Shown here: positions 34,368 through 43,506 of the stretch, one piece after another
How positions within the stretch are numbered: the stretch's first letter is position 1
Layout of the letters: each line of letters begins with the position of its first letter
Assembly: GCA_031292565.1 (NCBI GenBank)
Contig: JARLGW010000001.1
Location: 186,001 to 250,000 of the forward strand
Source: Paludibacteraceae bacterium
Lineage (GTDB): Bacteria; Bacteroidota; Bacteroidia; Bacteroidales; Paludibacteraceae
Direction of reading: 5' to 3'
Length of the DNA stretch: 64,000 nt
Made by a program: the position numbers and the translations under genes
Notes under the pieces: generated by a model
What the model was told of the DNA's origin: nothing
The model's input: the letters and a program-made list of their open reading frames with translations, nothing else
The model's database searches: none

Positions 34368-34613
34368 ATGACAAGAACAATAACGTTTAATGAACTACGG
34401 AAAATAAAAGATAGTCTGCCGGATGGAAGCTTATCAAGAATTGCACAAGATCTTGGGGTATCAATAGAAACAGTAAGAAACTATTTTGGAGGTCACAATT
34501 ACAAAGACGGCAGAAGTGTAGGCGTTCATATAGAACCGGGACCCGATGGCGGTTTGGTAATGCTAGACGATACTTCCATTTTAGATTTAGCCCTTAAGTA
34601 TAGCCAATCCTAA
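34368..34613 (+). CDS. Small helix-turn-helix DNA-binding protein
   Basis: 81 residues. An HTH is visible at about 15-50: DGSLSRIAQDLGVSIETVRN then YFGG, ending in HIEPGPDGGLVMLDDTSI. Similar short proteins are common in Bacteroidales, but I know no defined role. It stands alone between a PAP2 gene and the folA-thyA block, with a shared terminator behind it. Confidence 0.7.
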   Translation: MTRTITFNELRKIKDSLPDGSLSRIAQDLGVSIETVRNYFGGHNYKDGRSVGVHIEPGPDGGLVMLDDTSILDLALKYSQS

Positions 34614-34647
34614 CTTTTACTTTATTAAATTCGAATACAAAGAAACA

Positions 34648-34680
34648 AGAAGAGCAATAATGTATATTTATTGCTCTTCT
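34648..34680. terminator. Bidirectional terminator between HTH gene and folA
   Basis: Perfect 13-bp arms, AGAAGAGCAATAA (34648-34660) and TTATTGCTCTTCT (34668-34680), with T-rich flanks on both strands; it serves the converging genes. Confidence 0.85.
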
Positions 34681-34685
34681 CTTTT

Positions 34686-35183
34686 TTAATCTTTCCGTTC
34701 GTAGTTGACAAACGAATAGGAGTAGGGGAATTTTTCATCCGCCGGATGGTCTTCCCTGAATGTTTCCTGCCACTGGCTAAAATCAATAGTCGGAAAAAAT
34801 GTATCTCCCTCAAATTCATGATCTATCCAGGTAAGAAATAGCCTATTGGCAAAAGCAATGGCCTGCTTGTATATAGACCCTCCACCAATAATAAAAATTT
34901 CATCTTCTTTGCCGGCCAGTTCAAGCGCATCGTTGATTGAATCGGCTGGTAAACAGCCATCCACAATTTGTTCCGACATGGTGGTTATAATAATATTCTT
35001 CCTGTTCGGTAGCGGGCCATTGGGCAACGATTCTAACGTATGCCGTCCCATAACGACAGCATGTCCGGTTGTTAACTCTTTAAATCGTTTCAAATCACCG
35101 GGAACAGAACAAAGCAATTTGTTGTTTTTCCCAATCGTGTAATTTTTTGCAATAGCAGCGATAATAGATACATTGTTACACAT
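34686..35183 (-). CDS. folA: Dihydrofolate reductase
   Basis: 165 residues: ISIIAAIAKN-like start (VSIIAAIAKNYTIGKNNKLL), GDLKRFKELTTGHAVVMGRH with the substrate and NADPH sites, EIFIIGGGSIYKQAI, and LTWIDHEFEGDTFFP. It reduces dihydrofolate to tetrahydrofolate. It lies 126 bp downstream of thyA on the same strand, the standard pairing, since ThyA produces dihydrofolate. Confidence 0.94.
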   Translation of the reverse strand: MCNNVSIIAAIAKNYTIGKNNKLLCSVPGDLKRFKELTTGHAVVMGRHTLESLPNGPLPNRKNIIITTMSEQIVDGCLPADSINDALELAGKEDEIFIIGGGSIYKQAIAFANRLFLTWIDHEFEGDTFFPTIDFSQWQETFREDHPADEKFPYSYSFVNYERKD

Positions 35184-35309
35184 AAGGAATTGTTTTAATG
35201 TAAGGTTTTATATAATAACACGTTATGATTTACTAACAGTATGATTTTATTTCCTCTTCGCTAAAAAGAAATTACCACCACAAGTTTTATTGATATGGGA
35301 GTAAAGGTA

Positions 35310-36104
35310 CTAAACAGAAACGTCTCCCTTTATATGAGGATGCGATTCATAACCCAATAGGTTGAAATCCTCGTACTCGAAATCCAATATATTTTTTCTG
35401 TCGGGATTAATTTGCATCGTTGGCAACTTAAACGGTTTTCGCGTAAGTTGCAGTTGCACTTGTTCTATATGATTAAGATAAATATGAGCATCGCCCAGCG
35501 TGTGTACAAAATCGCCCGCTTTCAGTCCCGTTACCTGTGCCACCATCTGTAGGAGTAGGGTATAAGATGCAATGTTAAACGGCACACCGAGGAAAGCATC
35601 TGCACTGCGTTGATACAGTTGCAAACTCAACCGCCCGTCGGCCACGTAAAACTGAAAAAAAGCATGGCATGGAGGCAAATTCATATTAGGCAGGTCGGCC
35701 ACGTTCCAGGCACTTACTATAATGCGCCTTGAATCGGGATTGTTTTTAATCGTTTCTATGGCCTCCGTTAGCTGGTCTATGTACCCACCGTTATAATCCG
35801 GCCACGAACGCCACTGGTAGCCGTATATATGCCCCAGGTTGCCATCCTTATCCGCCCACTCGTTCCAAATACGCACGCCGTTGTCCTGCAAATATTTCGC
35901 GTTAGTATCGCCTTTAATAAACCACAGGAGCTCGTAAATAATGGATTTCAGGTGTAATTTTTTAGTAGTAACCATAGGGAAGCCATCTTCGAGATTAAAT
36001 CGCATCTGATGGCCGAATACGCTAATAGTGCCCGTACCCGTACGATCTTCTTTTTTTACCCCCTCGTTCAAAATGCGTTGTAGTAAATCTAAATATTGTT
36101 GCAT
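35310..36104 (-). CDS. thyA: Thymidylate synthase
   Basis: 264 residues, the normal ThyA length. Catalytic Cys146 in [15 protein letters not shown], the folate/dUMP-binding [20 protein letters not shown], and [15 protein letters not shown] near the end. It methylates dUMP to dTMP with methylene-tetrahydrofolate. Its start is 11 bp from the end of the upstream PorE-like gene. Confidence 0.97.
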   Translation of the reverse strand: MQQYLDLLQRILNEGVKKEDRTGTGTISVFGHQMRFNLEDGFPMVTTKKLHLKSIIYELLWFIKGDTNAKYLQDNGVRIWNEWADKDGNLGHIYGYQWRSWPDYNGGYIDQLTEAIETIKNNPDSRRIIVSAWNVADLPNMNLPPCHAFFQFYVADGRLSLQLYQRSADAFLGVPFNIASYTLLLQMVAQVTGLKAGDFVHTLGDAHIYLNHIEQVQLQLTRKPFKLPTMQINPDRKNILDFEYEDFNLLGYESHPHIKGDVSV

Positions 36105-36115
36105 CTATCTTTTGT

Positions 36116-38128
36116 CTAATACATTTTATATGTTGTTCTCAATACTCTAAATTCAGTCCGTCGGTTTATCTGATTCGCAATTTCTTGCTGTCTGTCAGTT
36201 AGTTTCAAAATAAATTCATCAGTTAAAACATCTCCTTCTTTCAAGAAAGAATATTCAGTGGCCAAGGGGGCATCAACCGTTACAGGCACTGTTTTTCCAT
36301 ATCCTTTAGGCGTAAGTCGGTTGCTCTCTATGCCTGCATTAATCAAATAATTAACCACCGATTGAGCTCTTTTGGTTGACAGCTCCAAGTTAAATTCTTC
36401 CGAACCCACCATATCCGTATGTGCACCTAATTCTATAGTTACATGCGGATTATCCGTCATCATTTTAACCAATCCGTTCAATGCTTCTTCCGAACTCTTG
36501 GTCAACGTGTATTTTCCAAAATCGTAAAAGATATTGTCTATTTTCACAGGTTTTCCTGCCGAAGGAAGCTTGAAATCATTCTTGAACGATTTTGTTTTAT
36601 GCATTCCCACCGTTGAAAAATCGCCTTTCTCATTCAAATAGCCACGGGCGGATGCCTGCATAATATAATTAACTCCTTTTTCGAGTTTATATCGATAGGA
36701 GCCATCTTTTTTCGCCTTAATTTTTGTGTTTACCCCATTGTCGCCCACAATTCTCACTATGCCATCACTAATCGGGTCGCCGTTATTATCTAATACCTTT
36801 CCTTCTACAACGAATTCAAGCACAGGCGTGTCAAAGCTATATATTTTATCATATCCTTTAGGGTCTTGTCTGTTCGACGAAAAATAACCTTTATTTTTTC
36901 TTCCTACAAAGGTAATTCCGAAATCATCACCACTTGAATTGATCGGCATTAGCATGTTTTCCACCATCCACTCCTCTTTTCCGTCTTTTGTTTTTACCGA
37001 TTTAGCCCTAAATATATCCAACCCGCCAAAACCGGGCAGCCCGTTGGACGAAAAATACAAGGTACCATCCGCACCAAAAGAAGGAAACATTTCGTCGCCG
37101 GGGGTATTAATCTTATTTCCCAAGTTCTCCGGTTCGCCCCATTTTGAATCGTTCTGGCGGGCACATCGCCAAATATCTTTTCCTCCATAACCACCCTTCA
37201 TATCGGAAACAAAATACAGGTAATTGTTGTCGGGCGATATAGCCGGATGCGCAACCGAAACGGTGCTATCTTTCAGTAGTGTAACAATTTGTGGTACAGT
37301 CCAATCGCCACCCGAACGTTGCGAACTGTATATTTCCGCTCCATGAGTTTGACCAGGCAAATAGCGACATTGCGTGAAGTACATCGTTTTTCCATCAGCC
37401 GACAAGCAGCAGGCACCTTCGTCGAAAGCCGTGTTTATCTCAACGGGGAGTGGGGTTGGAACTTCCCATTTATTATTTTGTTTCTTTTTTACTACAAATA
37501 TATCGTTGTTGCGCACCCCTGTTATAGCGCTTGGTTTAGTACCGCCAATAGCATTTGTTTTAACTGAAACGCTTCTTGAGGATGTAAAATAAAGCGTGTT
37601 GCCATCATCGTCGGCTACCACGGGGCAAAAATCTTCTTTTTTAGAGTTGATAGCATCTTCTTTTTTTATCGAATATTCTGCCGGAATTTTTTTCCACTCC
37701 TTCAGGTGTTCACACGCGTACAACCCATACAACGCCCAGGCATTGGTCGAATCGCGTTGTAAGTATTTGTAATAGAACGAGCGAGCCTCTTTATATTTAT
37801 CATTTTTCCGCAACACGTCGGCATAATACAAATAGCAGGTACTATCATCCGTTTTGTAGCGGATAGCCAAACCATAAGCGGCTTCGGCCTTCACGCTATT
37901 GCCTATCAAACGATAACAATTACCCATCTTAATAGCTATTTCAGAACGTGTTTCGGTATCTTTGGAAGGAATTCGGGACAAAACTCTTTTGTATAGAGGG
38001 GCGGCAGCATAATATTCACCGATTCCATACCTACGATTCGCCTCTTTTATTTGATAAGCAAGGCTGCATGAAAAATTTATCGCTACTACAGCAAAAAGAA
38101 ACGTATAAATAAACGGCTTTAACTTCAT
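36116..38128 (-). CDS. PorE-like envelope protein: TPR, beta-propeller, regulatory-like and OmpA domains
   Basis: 670 residues. Signal sequence MKLKPFIYTFLFAVVAINFS with Cys21 (weak lipobox). TPR region (about 25-150, YYAAAPLYKRVLSRIPSKDT); PD40/WD40-like propeller blades (about 165-410, with DGNTLYFTSSRS, DGKTMYFTQC, DNNYLYFVSD and DGTLYFSSNG); a carboxypeptidase-regulatory-like domain (about 430-515, VEGKVLDNNGDPISDGIVRI); and a C-terminal OmpA domain (about 545-640, NPHVTIELGAHTDMVGSEEF). The order and length match PorE of the type IX secretion system, which anchors the machine to peptidoglycan. No other Por genes are visible, so it may be a similar envelope protein. Confidence 0.83.
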   Translation of the reverse strand: MKLKPFIYTFLFAVVAINFSCSLAYQIKEANRRYGIGEYYAAAPLYKRVLSRIPSKDTETRSEIAIKMGNCYRLIGNSVKAEAAYGLAIRYKTDDSTCYLYYADVLRKNDKYKEARSFYYKYLQRDSTNAWALYGLYACEHLKEWKKIPAEYSIKKEDAINSKKEDFCPVVADDDGNTLYFTSSRSVSVKTNAIGGTKPSAITGVRNNDIFVVKKKQNNKWEVPTPLPVEINTAFDEGACCLSADGKTMYFTQCRYLPGQTHGAEIYSSQRSGGDWTVPQIVTLLKDSTVSVAHPAISPDNNYLYFVSDMKGGYGGKDIWRCARQNDSKWGEPENLGNKINTPGDEMFPSFGADGTLYFSSNGLPGFGGLDIFRAKSVKTKDGKEEWMVENMLMPINSSGDDFGITFVGRKNKGYFSSNRQDPKGYDKIYSFDTPVLEFVVEGKVLDNNGDPISDGIVRIVGDNGVNTKIKAKKDGSYRYKLEKGVNYIMQASARGYLNEKGDFSTVGMHKTKSFKNDFKLPSAGKPVKIDNIFYDFGKYTLTKSSEEALNGLVKMMTDNPHVTIELGAHTDMVGSEEFNLELSTKRAQSVVNYLINAGIESNRLTPKGYGKTVPVTVDAPLATEYSFLKEGDVLTDEFILKLTDRQQEIANQINRRTEFRVLRTTYKMY

Positions 38129-38193
38129 GTAGAAATTTCTGTTTTTCTAAGCTTACGCAAAAATACAAAGATAATTTATTTTGGAGAAAAACC

Positions 38194-39324
38194 TTATTCT
38201 ACGAACAACAAATCCGACATTATTCCATTGGATAAAATAACCCCTTCCGTGGTAAATTTCAAATAATCATTTTCAATATATAAACATTTGTTTATAATAT
38301 ATTTAGCTGCATTCTCCACACAATAATCGAGCATCTTGCCGCCAAACTTTTCCTGTAGCGTTTGCAACGAAACTCCTTTCTTTGTTCGTAACCCGGTGAT
38401 GATAAATTCGTTATACAAATCATTATCCGAAAGCGTTTCCAGCTCATAAGCCGTAGCATCCTCGTTTATTTTTTGAATATATTCTTTCAGCGAAGCCACA
38501 TTCCACTTCCGGGTAGTGCCGTTGTATGAATGAGCGGAAGGGCCTACGCCCAAATATTTTTTACCCCGCCAATAGGATGAGTTGTGTTTCGATTCATATC
38601 CTTCACGGGCAAAATTAGATATTTCATATTGAAAAAAACCATTGGTTTCTAATTTGTTAACCAATGTTTTATACATTTCAATGCTCGTTTCTTCGTCGAT
38701 GGCGCATATTTCCTTTCGTTGAAGTTTTTGGTGCAGCACCGTTCCCTCCTCGTAAGTAAGGTTATAAGCCGAAATATGCGTTACATCCATAGCCGACATT
38801 TTTCCCACACTAAAAATAAATTCAGGAATTGTTTGCGAAGGATAGCCGTAAATTAAGTCCACGCTAATATTCTCAAAACCGGCAGCTCTACAAGCAGCCA
38901 CCGCATCAAGGGCTTGTTGAGCGGAATGCCTGCGGTTGATTAACCGTAACTCTTTATCAATCAAGCTTTGAATACCAATGCTAATTCGATTGAATGGCAA
39001 GCGGCGAAGCATGGCTATATAGCTTACCGAAAGGTCATCCGGATTCGCTTCAAGCGTTATTTCCTGCACGGACGAAATATCAAAATGACTCTCCATAGTG
39101 TCGAAAATAAGTTTAAAATCATCTTCATCCAGTAGGCTGGGAGTGCCACCACCAAAATAAATGGTTTCAATTTTCTCTTTTTCGAGGTAATTTTTTTCCT
39201 GTGTCAGTTCCTTGCAAAGACACTTTACCAGTTCATCTTTGTAAGATAAGTCGGTATTTGAATAAAAATCGCAGTAAGCACAGCGAATTTTACAAAAAGG
39301 AATGTGTACGTAAATGCCTGCCAA
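38194..39324 (-). CDS. hemW: Radical-SAM heme chaperone HemW
   Basis: 376 residues. The radical-SAM site CKIRCAYCDFYS (CxxxCxxC) starts near residue 11 after AGIYVHIPF; the fourth cysteine of true HemN is absent, as in HemW. IETIYFGGGTPSLL and ENISVDLIYGYPSQT follow, and a C-terminal HemN_C-like domain (about 285-370) ends the protein. HemW is thought to insert heme rather than oxidise coproporphyrinogen. A -7-like TATTTTTG (39355-39348) lies upstream, back-to-back with the tRNA-Pro promoter. Confidence 0.9.
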   Translation of the reverse strand: MAGIYVHIPFCKIRCAYCDFYSNTDLSYKDELVKCLCKELTQEKNYLEKEKIETIYFGGGTPSLLDEDDFKLIFDTMESHFDISSVQEITLEANPDDLSVSYIAMLRRLPFNRISIGIQSLIDKELRLINRRHSAQQALDAVAACRAAGFENISVDLIYGYPSQTIPEFIFSVGKMSAMDVTHISAYNLTYEEGTVLHQKLQRKEICAIDEETSIEMYKTLVNKLETNGFFQYEISNFAREGYESKHNSSYWRGKKYLGVGPSAHSYNGTTRKWNVASLKEYIQKINEDATAYELETLSDNDLYNEFIITGLRTKKGVSLQTLQEKFGGKMLDYCVENAAKYIINKCLYIENDYLKFTTEGVILSNGIMSDLLFVE

Positions 39325-39378
39325 TGTTTCTATTGAATTTTTTTCTACAAAAATAGCATAAAAAAGTTTGCCTAAAAG

Positions 39379-39409
39379 TTTGCATGTAACAAAAAAGACA
39401 TTACTTTTG
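39379..39409 (+). promoter_or_regulatory. Promoter of tRNA-Pro
   Basis: TTTG (39379-39382), 19 bp, TACTTTTG (39402-39409), a complete TTG-N19-TAnnTTTG promoter 17 bp before the tRNA. Confidence 0.8.
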
Positions 39410-39425
39410 CAACCGATTTAAACAA

Positions 39426-39500
39426 CGGGGTGTAGCGCAGCCCGGTTAGCGCACCTGCTTTGGGAGCAGGGGGTCCCAGGTTCGAATCCTGGTACCCCGA
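39426..39500 (+). tRNA. tRNA-Pro (UGG)
   Basis: Acceptor CGGGGTG (39426-39432) pairs with TACCCCG (39493-39499), discriminator A. Anticodon loop TTTGGGA carries TGG; T-arm CCAGGTTCGAATCCTGG. The CCA end is not encoded here, unlike the tRNA-Ser. Confidence 0.95.
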
Positions 39501-39511
39501 CTGAGAATCAG

Positions 39512-39542
39512 AAAAAGGACATCAAATTTTGATGTCCTTTTT
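39512..39542 (+). terminator. Terminator of tRNA-Pro
   Basis: 15-bp arms (AAAAAGGACATCAAA and its complement) centred on 39527, the right arm ending in a T-run. Confidence 0.85.
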
Positions 39543-39669
39543 TTATGCTTCAATAATAGTATTTAAGTACTCATTTATAAATTTTCATAAAAAGATTAAA
39601 CATTTTAGGAGAAACTTCTGTTTTATTCTTACTTTTAACAATCGAACAAATTAAATAAACATAGATAGT

Positions 39670-41124
39670 ATGACAAAAAAAGCAGATATAGGCATGATAG
39701 GACTTGCCGTGATGGGAGAGAACCTTTCGTTAAACATGGAGAACAAAGGATTTACCGTGGCCGTTTGGAATTACGAAACGGAAGTGGTTGACAAATTTGT
39801 AACAGGCCGAGGAACAGGTAAAAAATTCATACCCACACATACATTAGAAGAGCTAGTACAAGCCATTGAGCGTCCACGCAAAATAATGATGATGATACGT
39901 GCCGGGAATCCCGTGGATTCAGTGATTGAAAATATCACCCCGCTACTGGATAAAGGCGATATATTGATAGATGGAGGAAACTCCAATTACTTTGATACCA
40001 TACGCAGGTACGAATTGTTGAAAGCAAAAGGCATTCACTTTGTTGGTTCCGGCGTGTCGGGCGGAGAAGAAGGGGCACTTAACGGCCCGTCATTAATGCC
40101 CGGAGGTGCCAACGAAGCCTGGAAGGAAATAAAACCCGTATTTCAAGGCATCGCTGCAAAGCTGGAGGACGGAACTCCTTGTTGCGACTGGGTGGGCGAA
40201 TCGGGTGCCGGACATTTTGTAAAAATGGTACACAACGGCATTGAGTATGGCGACATGCAGCTTATAACCGAAGCCTACCACTTGATGCGCGAAGTGCTAC
40301 ACTTATCAGCGGATGAGCTTTCGGAAGTGTTTGCCGAATGGAACACGGGCGAACTAAACAGCTACCTGATAGAAATTTCTTCCGAAATTTTCAAACACAA
40401 AGATGCCGATGGTAAACCATTGGTTGATAAAATATTAGATAGAGCAGGGCAGAAGGGTACTGGAAAATGGACGGTAAACACGGCCTTGGATATGGGCATT
40501 CCGCTCACCTTGATAAGCGAATCCGTTTTTGCCCGTGCCTTATCGGCTCAGAAGGACGAACGTGTTGTAGCATCCACCATCTTAAAAGGCTCCGCTACGA
40601 CTATCGCTCCCGAAAAGAAACAATTTCTTGACGCACTAAAAAATGCGCTATATGCTTCAAAAATAATATCTTACGCCCAAGGCTATGCCTTGCTTCGTGA
40701 AGCCGCGAAGGAATATAACTGGAACCTCAATTATGGGGGCATCGCACTCATGTGGCGTGGTGGATGTATTATTCGTTCCGCGTTTTTAGGAAAGATCAAC
40801 GAAGCCTACATCAATAACCCTGCGCTACAAAATTTGTTGCTCGACCCATTCTTTACCGACAAAATAAACACGGCACAAGCCGGATGGCGTTCGGTAGTCG
40901 CGGCGGCGGTAACTGCCGGAATCCCAGTTCCTGCACTATCCTCGGCACTGGCTTATTACGATGGATACCGCACGGCCAACCTGCCATCCAATCTGTTGCA
41001 GGCTCAACGCGACTATTTTGGCGCACACACGTACGAGCGAACTGACAAACCAAGGGGAGAGGCTTTTCATACCAACTGGACTGGACACGGAGGTTCAACT
41101 TCTTCTACAACTTACAATGTATAA
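39670..41124 (+). CDS. gnd: 6-phosphogluconate dehydrogenase (decarboxylating)
   Basis: 484 residues. NADP-binding start IGMIGLAVMGENLSLNMENK, substrate site DGGNSNYFDTIRR and GSGVSGGEEGALNGPSLMPG, catalytic Lys region FVKMVHNGIEYGDMQL, and the C-terminal ERTDKPRGEAFHTNWTG. It oxidises 6-phosphogluconate to ribulose 5-phosphate and CO2, making NADPH. It heads the gnd-zwf-pgl set, so all three steps of the oxidative pentose-phosphate branch are together. Confidence 0.97.
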   Translation: MTKKADIGMIGLAVMGENLSLNMENKGFTVAVWNYETEVVDKFVTGRGTGKKFIPTHTLEELVQAIERPRKIMMMIRAGNPVDSVIENITPLLDKGDILIDGGNSNYFDTIRRYELLKAKGIHFVGSGVSGGEEGALNGPSLMPGGANEAWKEIKPVFQGIAAKLEDGTPCCDWVGESGAGHFVKMVHNGIEYGDMQLITEAYHLMREVLHLSADELSEVFAEWNTGELNSYLIEISSEIFKHKDADGKPLVDKILDRAGQKGTGKWTVNTALDMGIPLTLISESVFARALSAQKDERVVASTILKGSATTIAPEKKQFLDALKNALYASKIISYAQGYALLREAAKEYNWNLNYGGIALMWRGGCIIRSAFLGKINEAYINNPALQNLLLDPFFTDKINTAQAGWRSVVAAAVTAGIPVPALSSALAYYDGYRTANLPSNLLQAQRDYFGAHTYERTDKPRGEAFHTNWTGHGGSTSSTTYNV

Positions 41125-41164
41125 CTAATTATATTTTAATGTTTTATATAAACTTAAAATTACC

Positions 41165-42712
41165 ATGCAAAATACTAATCCAGACAATAAATCACTGAAA
41201 CCATTTGTCCTAAAAAATAATATAGATAACCAAATCACGGTAATATTCGGCTCCAATGGCGATTTGGCTAAGCGGAAACTTATTCCGGCACTTTTTGAAT
41301 TATACACGAGCAACCTTTTGCCTGAACATTACGCGCTGGTAGGCTGTGGCAGTCAGGAAAAAAGCGACACCGATTATCGTGAAAACGTGTTGGAAATGCT
41401 GAAGGAGTTTAAAGCAATTTCGACAGAAGAACAACTTGTAACGGCACGAGAATTTATAAAATTAGTACATTATCAAAAAGTTAATAATCAAGTTACCACC
41501 GATTTTGAGGTGCTTAAACATCGGTTGGATAATTTGGCGAAAGCAATTGGTACCCCTCACAATTATATCTATTACTATTCCATCCCACCATTTTTGTACG
41601 ATACCGTTTCAGCGAACCTGGCGGCCTATAACCTGACAAAGCACAAATACGGTTGGAAACGCGTAATAGTGGAAAAGCCATTTGGTTACAGCTACGAAAC
41701 CGCCGTTGAGCTGGACACCAAATTACTCGTTGCTTTTGAAGAAGATCAAATATACCGTATAGACCACTACCTGGGGAAAGAAACGGTACAAAATATTTTG
41801 GTAACCCGCTTCTCCAACGGATTTTTCGAGCCGCTTTGGAATCGCAATCACATTGATCGGGTGGAAATTACCAATGCCGAAAAAATAGGAGTGGGCAACC
41901 GTGGCGGATATTACGACACATCGGGTGCCTTGCGGGATATGATTCAAAATCACCTATTGCAAACCTTAGCCGTGGTAGCGATGGAGCCACCCGTTTCGTT
42001 CGACTCCGAATCCATTCACGCCGAAAAAACGAAAGTTTTTCGTGCCTTGCGCCCCATTAGCGAAGCCGAAGTAAATAATTTCGTGATTAGAGGGCAATAT
42101 AAAGAAACAGAGATAGATGGAAAAACACTGAAAGGTTACCGACAAGAAGAAGGCGTGAATCCTGATTCTAAAACAGAAACCTATTGCGCCATCAAGCTAT
42201 TTATTGATAACTGGCGGTGGAGCGACGTGCCCTTCTACATCCGCACCGGTAAATATCTGCCCGAACGAGCTACCGAAGTGGTTATACACTTAAAACCCGC
42301 ACCATTGCAACTGTTCAAGCAACGCTGCATAACGCATTCCACCAACATGATTATTCTGCGCATCCAGCCGGACGAAAGTGTAAGTATTGATTTCGGAATG
42401 AAAATGCCGGGGATGGGATACCGGGTTCAGAATGTACAAATGGAATTCAAATACAGCGATTTAGCCGATACTAAAATACCGGAGGCCTATGAACGCTTAC
42501 TGCTAGACTGTATGCTAGGCGATTCCACCTTATACCCGCGTGCTGATGCCTTGAAATTGAGTTGGAAATTTGTAGATCCCATTCTTAACGCGTGGAAAAA
42601 CGATGACACCATTCCCGTTTATGAATACGACATAAATTCGTGGGGGCCATCGGAAGCAAACAAGCTGTACGACAATAAGTTTATGAAATGGCGACCTATA
42701 ACAAAAAAGTAA
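41165..42712 (+). CDS. zwf: Glucose-6-phosphate 1-dehydrogenase
   Basis: 515 residues. Nucleotide-binding VIFGSNGDLAKRKLIPALF, active site IYRIDHYLGKETVQNILVTR (catalytic His), EKPFGYSYETA and WNRNHIDRVEIT. It oxidises glucose 6-phosphate to 6-phosphogluconolactone, reducing NADP or NAD. It starts 40 bp after gnd and 26 bp before pgl. Confidence 0.97.
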   Translation: MQNTNPDNKSLKPFVLKNNIDNQITVIFGSNGDLAKRKLIPALFELYTSNLLPEHYALVGCGSQEKSDTDYRENVLEMLKEFKAISTEEQLVTAREFIKLVHYQKVNNQVTTDFEVLKHRLDNLAKAIGTPHNYIYYYSIPPFLYDTVSANLAAYNLTKHKYGWKRVIVEKPFGYSYETAVELDTKLLVAFEEDQIYRIDHYLGKETVQNILVTRFSNGFFEPLWNRNHIDRVEITNAEKIGVGNRGGYYDTSGALRDMIQNHLLQTLAVVAMEPPVSFDSESIHAEKTKVFRALRPISEAEVNNFVIRGQYKETEIDGKTLKGYRQEEGVNPDSKTETYCAIKLFIDNWRWSDVPFYIRTGKYLPERATEVVIHLKPAPLQLFKQRCITHSTNMIILRIQPDESVSIDFGMKMPGMGYRVQNVQMEFKYSDLADTKIPEAYERLLLDCMLGDSTLYPRADALKLSWKFVDPILNAWKNDDTIPVYEYDINSWGPSEANKLYDNKFMKWRPITKK

Positions 42713-42738
42713 CCGGTATATCCTAAATTAATTCGACC

Positions 42739-43464
42739 ATGAATCACATCAATATATTCCATACTTCTCTAGAGCTTGCCAAAGAGATAGCCCGACTTAT
42801 TCAACAAAAAGCGAATGAAAAAGCGGCCTGCAATGAACAGCTTTATTTGGCAATTTCGGGCGGAAACACACCAAAATTATTGTTTGAATTGCTTGCCGAA
42901 GAATACAAAACCAGTATTCCTTGGAATAACATACAATTTTATTGGGTGGACGAGCGATGTGTGCCACCGGAAGATGATGAAAGTAACTACGGAGTAGCTA
43001 ATGACATATTATTCAACCAGATAGAAATTAATGAATCGCAAATAGAGCGAATAAAAGGAGAAAACGATCCGAGCGAAGAGGCATTGCGATATTCCGGTAT
43101 TCTATCTTCGCAACTTCCGGTGGAAAATGGCACTCCATCTTTCGATCTCATTCTACTGGGCATGGGGGATGATGGGCACACGGCCAGTATTTTTCCCAAC
43201 CAACTTGAATTAATCAAATCTGATAACTTTTGTGAAGTAGGAATCCATCCCACCAGCGGACAAAAAAGAGTAACGCTAACCACCAAAGTAATTAATAATG
43301 CAGTGGCCACCATCTTCCTTGTAACCGGAAAAAATAAAGCGGAAATTATAAAAGAGATTATAGCCAAAAAAGGAAACTACACAAAATATCCGGCAGCCAA
43401 CGTGAAGCCTCATAATGGAAATTTGGTTTGGATGTTGGATAAGGAAGCTTCCATGCTATTATAA
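42739..43464 (+). CDS. pgl: 6-phosphogluconolactonase
   Basis: 241 residues of the SugB/NagB-like fold: YLAISGGNTPKLLFELLAEE, FYWVDERCVPPEDDESNYG, FDLILLGMGDDGHTASIFPN and the VTLTTKVINNA strand. It hydrolyses the lactone made by Zwf, in the same operon. Confidence 0.95.
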   Translation: MNHINIFHTSLELAKEIARLIQQKANEKAACNEQLYLAISGGNTPKLLFELLAEEYKTSIPWNNIQFYWVDERCVPPEDDESNYGVANDILFNQIEINESQIERIKGENDPSEEALRYSGILSSQLPVENGTPSFDLILLGMGDDGHTASIFPNQLELIKSDNFCEVGIHPTSGQKRVTLTTKVINNAVATIFLVTGKNKAEIIKEIIAKKGNYTKYPAANVKPHNGNLVWMLDKEASMLL

Positions 43465-43506
43465 CCATGATAAATTAATTATATTTGGAAAAAATTTAAT
43501 CTAATC

